Source: JBHHYN01 sp046757565 (GTDB taxonomy: Bacteria; Pseudomonadota; Gammaproteobacteria; Eutrophobiales; Eutrophobiaceae). Taken from it: a DNA stretch of 10,130 nt. Shown here piece by piece: positions 5,603 through 10,130 of the stretch (position 1 is its first letter; every line of letters starts with the position of its first letter). Both the position numbers and the translations under genes were made by a program. The stretch covers positions 1 through 10,130 of the forward strand of contig JBHHYN010000107.1 in NCBI GenBank assembly GCA_046757565.1. Reading direction: 5' to 3'. The notes below the pieces were generated by a model, which saw nothing but the letters and a program-made list of their open reading frames with translations, made no database searches and was not told the origin of the DNA.

Positions 5603-6916
5603 CGAGAAGATTTACTTGACACACCTGACGATCAGGAGTTAGCGGAGCGGAGTAACGGGGGAGTTCCGGTTGCTCCTGGCAAGCCACGCATACTGCTGCA
5701 CTGTCCTGATATCACTCTGAAAGGAAAGAACCAGGGGAATTTCCAGAGGGCGTTGTCCAGAAACATCAGGCAGCGTCTGCGTCATGCCGGTTTCGACTGG
5801 CATGTTGGCGCCTCCCGTGGACGTGTATGCGTCACTGTTCCCGCGCAACATATCCGGGAGATTGGACATGCGGTTGGTATACTGCAGGAGATACCGGGTA
5901 TTGCCTCGCTTGCGGCAACCCGCTGGCTTGCTCCGGCTGAGGCCTTGGCGGGACAGGGTGAATTGAATTGGGCGCTCATGAAGCAGGCGGTTGTGGAGTT
6001 GGCCAGGAAGTACTATACCGATAATGCCTCCTTTGCCATCCATATCAATCGGGCAGACAAGCAGTTTCCCACCACCTCACCGGAGATGGGACGTTGCCTG
6101 GGTGAGGCCATTCGGCAACAGACCAGTTGGGACAGGGTTGACCTGAAGCGGCCGGATCAAACTTTTTATATCGATATCTATCCCGATGGCCTGTATCTCT
6201 ATGCAGAAAAAATAAAAGGTGTTGGAGGGCTGCCGGTCGGAACGGGAGGCCGGGTGTTGGGGTTGCTTTCCGGCGGCATCGATTCACCTGTTGCCGCCTT
6301 TAAGATGACAAAACGCGGTTGCCAGGTGGATCTGTTCCACCTGTCCGCCAGTCATGTGCAGGACATCGATCCCGAAACCTCTGTCATTGCCCGTCTGGCC
6401 TGTCGTCTGAGCAGATATGCCTTGCGTTGCCGTTTGTACATGGCCCCCTATACCTATTTCGATCTGGCCTTGAGCGGTCGCCAATCCGGTTATGAACTGG
6501 TATTGTTCCGCCGTTTTTTAATGCGTTCGGCCGAAGTGCTGGCAGGTCGGATCAGGGCCCGGGCATTAGTAAATGGCGACAGTCTCGGGCAGGTTGCCTC
6601 ACAGACCTTGGAGAACCTGGTGAGTGCGTCCCTGTCCATTGACATGCCCGTCCTGCGTCCACTCATCGGGACCAACAAGGATGAAATTATTGCCGAGGCT
6701 CGCTGCATAGGTACTTACGATATTTCAATCGAGCCCTATAAAGACTGCTGTGCACTGATCGCCAGGAATCCTAAAACCCGATCCAGCCATGAGCAGATGA
6801 ATGAACTGGAACATGCCCTGTTGCCGGACTATGCGGAGGTGATTAGGAAGACGCTCAACGACATGATCTGTCTTGAGTTTAAATGTGGCGAGTGGGTCCC
6901 TGACCTAAGTGATTAA
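5579..6916 (+). CDS. thiI: tRNA 4-thiouridine synthase ThiI, without rhodanese domain
   Basis: ThiI adenylates U8 of tRNA and replaces its oxygen with sulfur to give 4-thiouridine; in some bacteria it also feeds sulfur to thiazole synthesis. The 445-aa protein has an N-terminal ferredoxin-like and THUMP region (about 37-210), the PP-loop SGGIDSP (231-237) and the segment GDSLGQVASQTLENL (333-347). A Cys pair, Cys390-Cys391 in PYKDCC, matches the catalytic Cys region of the adenylation domain. It ends about 50 residues later and lacks the C-terminal rhodanese domain of E. coli ThiI, as in Bacillus-type enzymes. About 36 residues precede the conserved core, and neither ATG 5579 nor ATG 5591 has a clear ribosome-binding site. 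Its stop lies 12 bases from that of the facing DUF523-DUF1722 gene. Confidence 0.93.
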   Translation: MVFTMSHHREDLLDTPDDQELAERSNGGVPVAPGKPRILLHCPDITLKGKNQGNFQRALSRNIRQRLRHAGFDWHVGASRGRVCVTVPAQHIREIGHAVGILQEIPGIASLAATRWLAPAEALAGQGELNWALMKQAVVELARKYYTDNASFAIHINRADKQFPTTSPEMGRCLGEAIRQQTSWDRVDLKRPDQTFYIDIYPDGLYLYAEKIKGVGGLPVGTGGRVLGLLSGGIDSPVAAFKMTKRGCQVDLFHLSASHVQDIDPETSVIARLACRLSRYALRCRLYMAPYTYFDLALSGRQSGYELVLFRRFLMRSAEVLAGRIRARALVNGDSLGQVASQTLENLVSASLSIDMPVLRPLIGTNKDEIIAEARCIGTYDISIEPYKDCCALIARNPKTRSSHEQMNELEHALLPDYAEVIRKTLNDMICLEFKCGEWVPDLSD

Positions 6917-6928
6917 CCCACCCGTAGA

Positions 6929-7846
6929 TTAACCTGTTGCCAGGATTTCCCGATTGCTGTGCAGATGATGGTGGACCAATGTCAGAGGAACTATGAGAGG
7001 GAGGTGATTTTTGCGATAACCGGCGATGGCCTCATCCAGCACGGTTCGGTCTCTGTTTTCCAGGACCGGTCTCAGGGAACCGGCAATCTTCTGTAGAATT
7101 CCGGTTTGAACTCGGTGCTTGACCGGATCATTCAGGTTTTTCATCAGGCGTTCCATATAGATGGCTGCTGACCGCTCGATATTGCCCTGACTACCGGTGA
7201 TTAAACGCTCCAGCGTTGATATGAGAATCTGATCGCTGGCGATGTTCAGGAATCTTTGTTCCTTATGGAACAGGGTCAATTTTTTTTCCGTAATTCCTTC
7301 GGCAAGCAGACGCTGCCAACTGTGATAAACAAATATCCGTTTGAAAAAGCTGTCCCGTCTGGCGGTTTCCCTGAGACGACGCTCATCTTCCACAGGTAAT
7401 AGTGGCCGGCATTTCATGAGGGTGTCGGCATAAATACCCGCACCGGTAGCGGCGGGATTGCCATCTTCATCATAGATATTGATGCCTTGCATGCCACAGC
7501 TTGGTGATCTCGATTTGAGGATATAACCACTGATGTCTGTCCAGGTGTTACCGATTTCCCGGGCATAATCATGTAACTCAGCCGTGACATCCCGGTTGCC
7601 TGCATCCGGCATGACAGCATGTGGCGCCTCGGCTGATCCTTCCAGACGAATGATCGGGCGGGGGATATCAAGTCCAATGGCGACTTCCGGGCAAAAAGGG
7701 ATAAACTCGAAATAGCCGGATAGGACAGTAGTAATATAAGGATCACGCCTGTGGCCGCCATTATAGCGAACGGGATTTCCCATCAGGCAACTGCTGATCC
7801 CTATTTTGATGCGGGTCCTGGAAATATCGGATTTTTCCCGTGGCAT
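6929..7846 (-). CDS. DUF523-DUF1722 protein, putative tRNA 4-thiouridine desulfidase (RudS-like)
   Basis: This 305-aa protein fuses an N-terminal DUF523 (TudS) domain (about 10-165) to a C-terminal DUF1722 (YbgA-type) domain (about 188-302). TudS proteins are [4Fe-4S] thiouracil desulfidases. The RudS group, with exactly this two-domain layout, is reported to remove sulfur from 4-thiouridine in tRNA. The three expected cluster cysteines are present: Cys20 (SSCLMG), Cys52 (FCPEV) and Cys117 (SPSCG). Glu54 and Ser114/Ser116 lie where TudS catalytic residues are expected. ATG 7846 has no obvious ribosome-binding site; TATACT (complement of 7866-7871) could be a -10 box only about 20 bases upstream. 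The gene faces thiI, the enzyme that installs 4-thiouridine. Domain calls are firm; the substrate is inferred from family and context. Confidence 0.87.
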   Translation of the reverse strand: MPREKSDISRTRIKIGISSCLMGNPVRYNGGHRRDPYITTVLSGYFEFIPFCPEVAIGLDIPRPIIRLEGSAEAPHAVMPDAGNRDVTAELHDYAREIGNTWTDISGYILKSRSPSCGMQGINIYDEDGNPAATGAGIYADTLMKCRPLLPVEDERRLRETARRDSFFKRIFVYHSWQRLLAEGITEKKLTLFHKEQRFLNIASDQILISTLERLITGSQGNIERSAAIYMERLMKNLNDPVKHRVQTGILQKIAGSLRPVLENRDRTVLDEAIAGYRKNHLPLIVPLTLVHHHLHSNREILATG

Positions 7847-7890
7847 AGATAATAGATAGCTGAAAGTATAAAGTTAAGGCCCTTTCGCAT

Positions 7891-7955
7891 AATCTGTGGG
7901 TAGATACATAAAAGTAAGCATCCCGTCCTATCGTTTATATATCTACCCACAGATT
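7891..7955. repeat. Long intergenic inverted repeat (22-bp arms)
   Basis: The arm 7891-7912 pairs with 7934-7955 at 21 of 22 positions, the mismatch being C7907 with A7939, around a 21-base loop. The right arm begins TTTATATATCTACCCAC and runs directly into copy 2 of the dispersed repeat. It lies in the 168-bp gap between the DUF523-DUF1722 gene and sfsA, both read on the - strand. No T-run follows on either strand, so it is not a standard terminator. It looks like an extragenic palindrome or a short MITE-like element; identity is inferred. Confidence 0.7.
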
Positions 7956-7969
7956 CTTCTGAAGACCCA
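7945..7969. repeat. Dispersed 25-nt repeat, copy 2
   Basis: It matches 25-49 at 23 of 25 positions in the same orientation, about 7.9 kb away. Its left 11 bases lie in the right arm of the long hairpin ending at 7955, so the shared unit extends beyond the hairpin. Downstream bases in the two copies are both AT-rich but diverge. Confidence 0.55.
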
Positions 7970-8014
7970 TAACTATAATGAAACTCCGGCATAATGCGAG
8001 GCGGCCCCTGGCCC

Positions 8015-8722
8015 TTACGGACAAAAGACAGGCAGTCGGCGGCATAACCGGATGGCTTGAGGGCTGACTTCAGCGCTGTATGCCAATGTTTCTACTCCCC
8101 GGGCCATGACCCTGCGCAGTGTTTCGCCATAGAGCGGGTCGATCCGGTCAGCGGGGCGTACTTCCACCGCATCGCCCCGTTGCACGCAATAGAAAATCAC
8201 GCCTCGATATCCATTTTGCACCATTTGATCCAGTTCTCTCAGATGTTTGCTGCCACGTTGACTGACCGCATCCGGAAATAATCCGATCCCTTTCTTTACC
8301 AGTGTGACACTTTTGATCTCTACATAACAGTCGCGTTCGGGACCCTCTTCCAGGAGCAGATCAATGCGACTGTTTTCCTTGCCATAACGGATTTCGCTTC
8401 GAATAGTGGTGTAATCTTCAAGTTCAGTCACTATCCCTCTTTCAATACCTTCTTTAACGATAGTGTTCGCCAGACCGGTATTTATTCCCACCAGCACATC
8501 CGGTTCAGCTTCCACCAGTTCCCATGACAAGGGGTATTTCCGATCAGGGTTGCCCGTGTCTCTCAACCATACCCGGGAGCCGGGAGTGGAACAGCCTGTC
8601 ATGGATCCCGTATTAGGGCTGTGAGCGGTTACGATTTCACCGTTTTCCAGTTTTACGTCTGCCAGAAAACGTTTGTAGCGTTTAATGAGAGAACCCTTGA
8701 TGAGAGGTTTATCGAAGTCCAT
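8015..8722 (-). CDS. sfsA: SfsA, sugar fermentation stimulation protein homologue
   Basis: The 235-aa protein matches E. coli SfsA closely in length and along its sequence. It has the IKRYKRFLADV start region (13-23), HSPNTGSMTGC (34-44), ADRIDPLYGE near 191-200 and the nuclease-like core SRIDLLL with YVEIKSVTL (118-124, 133-141). Asp121, Glu135 and Lys137 fit a PD-(D/E)XK-type site. SfsA was described as a DNA-binding regulator of maltose genes; its biochemical role is still poorly defined. I chose ATG 8722 from homology; an in-frame TTG at 8788 would add 22 unrelated residues. The nearest Shine-Dalgarno-like GGGG (8750-8753) lies 27 bases upstream and is better placed for an out-of-frame ATG at 8742. 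The gene diverges from the ACT gene, and the usual E. coli neighbour dksA is absent here. Confidence 0.93.
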   Translation of the reverse strand: MDFDKPLIKGSLIKRYKRFLADVKLENGEIVTAHSPNTGSMTGCSTPGSRVWLRDTGNPDRKYPLSWELVEAEPDVLVGINTGLANTIVKEGIERGIVTELEDYTTIRSEIRYGKENSRIDLLLEEGPERDCYVEIKSVTLVKKGIGLFPDAVSQRGSKHLRELDQMVQNGYRGVIFYCVQRGDAVEVRPADRIDPLYGETLRRVMARGVETLAYSAEVSPQAIRLCRRLPVFCP

Positions 8723-8725
8723 AGG

Positions 8726-8753
8726 GCAATAGTATATTGCATTTTGCTTCCCC
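8726..8753 (-). promoter_or_regulatory. Hairpin and misplaced ribosome-binding site at the sfsA start
   Basis: GCAATA (8726-8731) and TATTGC (8735-8740) form a perfect six-bp inverted repeat with a three-base loop, between a GGGG ribosome-binding site (8750-8753) and the sfsA ATG at 8722. Folding would shorten the effective distance from 27 bases to about 12-14. The same ribosome-binding site is seven bases from an out-of-frame ATG (8742), which opens a 29-codon frame overlapping the start of sfsA. The sequence facts are direct; control of translation is inference. Confidence 0.4.
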
Positions 8754-8859
8754 TTTAATTTTGTTGTATGAAATAATAAAATATCCAACTGAATGACTTT
8801 GTCGAACCATTTGAGCTAAACTTAGTGATACGTTTTCGCAACTGAGAAGGAGATAGGCC

Positions 8860-9276
8860 ATGGCATATAAAATTAGAAAGGTTAAATATTGCTATATAAC
8901 CGTGCCAAACCGTGTCGGGCAAGGTACAAATATATTAGGCGCAATTAGAGATGCCGGTGTTGACCTGGTCGCGTTTTCGGGCTTTCCTGTTAAAGGGAGA
9001 AGAGCGCAGGTGGATCTGGTTACAGATGATATGGCGGGTCTACGCCGGGTTGCAAAGAAAAACGCATGGCGTCTGAGTAAGGTAAAGGGCGGTTTTTTGG
9101 TACAGGGGACGGATGAAGTTGGCGCAGTCCATAAGGTGTTGACCAGGCTTGCAAAAGAAAAGATTAATGTGGTGGCCGTTGATGCCGTTGCTGCAGGGAA
9201 GCGTCGTTATGGCATGATCATGTGGGTCAGACCAAAGGATTACAACCGCACAGCCAGGATCATCAACGCAAAGTAA
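8860..9276 (+). CDS. Tandem ACT-domain protein, 138 aa
   Basis: A small protein with two ACT-like beta-alpha-beta units and little else. The first spans about residues 8-68, with the ligand-loop pattern VPNRVGQG (15-22). The second spans about 76-134, with QGTDEVGAV (82-90). ACT domains usually bind amino acids or other small ligands and control a linked enzyme or regulator, but no catalytic or DNA-binding domain is attached. It has no signal peptide or membrane segment, so it is cytoplasmic. ATG 8860 is well supported by AAGGAG seven bases upstream. It diverges from sfsA across about 137 bases, and no terminator is visible before the next gene 195 bases on. It may act in trans on a partner enzyme; ligand and partner are unknown. 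Confidence 0.75.
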   Translation: MAYKIRKVKYCYITVPNRVGQGTNILGAIRDAGVDLVAFSGFPVKGRRAQVDLVTDDMAGLRRVAKKNAWRLSKVKGGFLVQGTDEVGAVHKVLTRLAKEKINVVAVDAVAAGKRRYGMIMWVRPKDYNRTARIINAK

Positions 9277-9471
9277 TGGAATGGAATAAACGTTAGCAGG
9301 GCTGCATAATCCTGTCCGGCCAGGGAAAACAATTGTGTAATCCCATCGATGCAAGTTCTTTAATCTCTTTACTGCGGAACAGGACATTCGTTGATAAAGG
9401 ATGTATGGAAAAGAATTAGTGATGGTCACTGAGAAACACAATCTTTGCCATGAAGCGGATTACTGCGAGCC

Positions 9472-10095
9472 ATGATAGAAACCACTCTTTATTATTTCCA
9501 TGATCCGATGTGCAGTTGGTGTTATGCATTTCAACCGGCCTGGGAAAAGATTAAAACTGGCTTGCCGGAAGAGGTCAAGGTTGAAAATATTGTTGGTGGG
9601 TTGGCCCCTGATGACGAGAATCCCATGCCTGAACGGATACGGAATTATATCCAGGGTTGCTGGCATCGCATTGAGGAGGTCGTGCCGGGCACGGTATTTA
9701 ATTTTAACTACTGGTCTGAATGTGAACCGCGTCGTTCGACCTACCCGGCATGCCGGGCGGTTATCGCTGCAAAGATACAGGGAAGGGAGTATGAAGAGCC
9801 CATGATTCATGCCATTCAGGAAGCCTATTACCGGAATGCACAAAATCCATCAGATTATGAAACACATCTGCAATTGGCATGTGAACTGAAACTGGACGTC
9901 CCGAAGTTTGAAAAAGATCTGTTCAGCCGGGAAATTGATGAGGAGCTTGAGCGGCAAATAGATTTTTCAGGAAAATTGGGAATACCCGGCTTCCCATGTC
10001 TGGTCTTGAACAGGGAGGGAGAATATATACAGGTTCCTCACGATTATAATGATCCATGTCCCACTCTGGATGCCATAGATAGTGTCCGTCCATAA
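9472..10095 (+). CDS. DsbA-family thiol oxidoreductase (cytoplasmic, COG3531-like)
   Basis: A 207-aa thioredoxin-fold protein of the DsbA superfamily. The CSWC active site is at residues 14-17 in DPMCSWCYAFQP. The long helical insertion contains STYPACRAVIAA (89-100), close to the STRPACRAVIAA pattern of this group. The conserved cis-proline loop is GIPGFPCLVL (170-179, Pro175). There is no signal peptide, since the fold starts at residue 3, so it is expected in the cytoplasm, unlike periplasmic DsbA. It may reduce or isomerise disulfides, or act like FrnE-type proteins in redox stress. The ribosome-binding site before ATG 9472 is weak, and an upstream ATG at 9450 is out of frame. It follows the ACT gene on the same strand and ends in a strong terminator. 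Family is sure; substrate is unknown. Confidence 0.88.
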   Translation: MIETTLYYFHDPMCSWCYAFQPAWEKIKTGLPEEVKVENIVGGLAPDDENPMPERIRNYIQGCWHRIEEVVPGTVFNFNYWSECEPRRSTYPACRAVIAAKIQGREYEEPMIHAIQEAYYRNAQNPSDYETHLQLACELKLDVPKFEKDLFSREIDEELERQIDFSGKLGIPGFPCLVLNREGEYIQVPHDYNDPCPTLDAIDSVRP

Positions 10096-10108
10096 ACGGA
10101 CTTTTTTT
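10084..10108 (+). terminator. Intrinsic terminator overlapping the stop of the DsbA-like gene
   Basis: GTCCGT (10084-10089) pairs perfectly with ACGGAC (10096-10101) around a six-base loop, followed directly by seven T (10102-10108). The left arm encodes two of the last residues (Val-Arg), and the stop codon (10093-10095) lies in the loop. It would end a transcript beginning at this gene or at the upstream ACT gene. Confidence 0.9.
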
Positions 10109-10130
10109 CAACATTATCCCTGTAAAACAG

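Noticed and set aside
7801..7992. 63-codon frame on the - strand between sfsA and the DUF523-DUF1722 gene
   Set aside because: It runs through both arms of the long inverted repeat and into the next gene's start in another frame, so its sequence is set by the repeat. Its only GGGG is about 14 bases from the ATG.
8723..8788. TTG start extending SfsA by 22 residues
   Set aside because: E. coli SfsA aligns from the ATG at 8722, and the extension has no similarity to the family.
9040..9441. 133-codon frame antisense to the ACT gene
   Set aside because: It mirrors the end of the ACT gene, is rich in Cys and Pro, has no ribosome-binding site and resembles no family.

Overview
This window looks like a chromosomal housekeeping and accessory region of a Gram-negative bacterium, most likely a gammaproteobacterium. 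The SfsA, ThiI, YbgA-type DUF523/DUF1722 and cytoplasmic DsbA-like proteins all read as gammaproteobacterial, and base composition is moderate. No rRNA, tRNA, CRISPR array, transposase or integrase is visible. The taxonomic call is inference from protein flavour, not from a marker gene.

Layout. Bases 1-243 are AT-rich and non-coding, with one copy of a dispersed 25-nt repeat. An AT-rich dimeric dUTPase-like gene (244-702, +) faces an RRM RNA-binding protein gene (776-1048, -). Behind the RRM gene, on the same strand, is a cold-shock protein gene (1152-1358, -). A 621-bp gap with several competing inverted repeats leads to a ten-repeat Sel1 protein (1980-3242, +). Then come a eukaryote-type UDP-glucose pyrophosphorylase lacking its usual C-terminal domain (3457-4698, +), a NYN-domain putative RNase (4826-5341, -) and a possible small ORF (5399-5602, -). 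Next are ThiI (5579-6916, +) and a DUF523-DUF1722 protein of the TudS/RudS desulfidase type (6929-7846, -). After a repeat-bearing gap lie SfsA (8015-8722, -), a tandem-ACT protein (8860-9276, +) and a DsbA-family thiol oxidoreductase (9472-10095, +) with a clear terminator.

How genes may work together. The strongest functional link is thiI facing the DUF523-DUF1722 gene, with 12 bp between the stop codons. ThiI puts 4-thiouridine into tRNA, and the RudS branch of DUF523-DUF1722 proteins is reported to remove it, so the pair reads as a tRNA s4U writer and eraser. The second link is a cold-shock protein followed by an RRM protein, two small single-stranded-RNA binders on one strand. They are separated by an intrinsic terminator and a second hairpin, an arrangement that could act as an attenuator. 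Most other genes appear to be independent transcription units. Strand changes often, and convergent pairs are separated by hairpins.

I found no obvious new multi-gene defence or mobile system. The items most worth a second look are the s4U pair, the csp-RRM intergenic structures, the dispersed repeat with its long hairpin, the shortened UGPase, and the unusual start region of sfsA.
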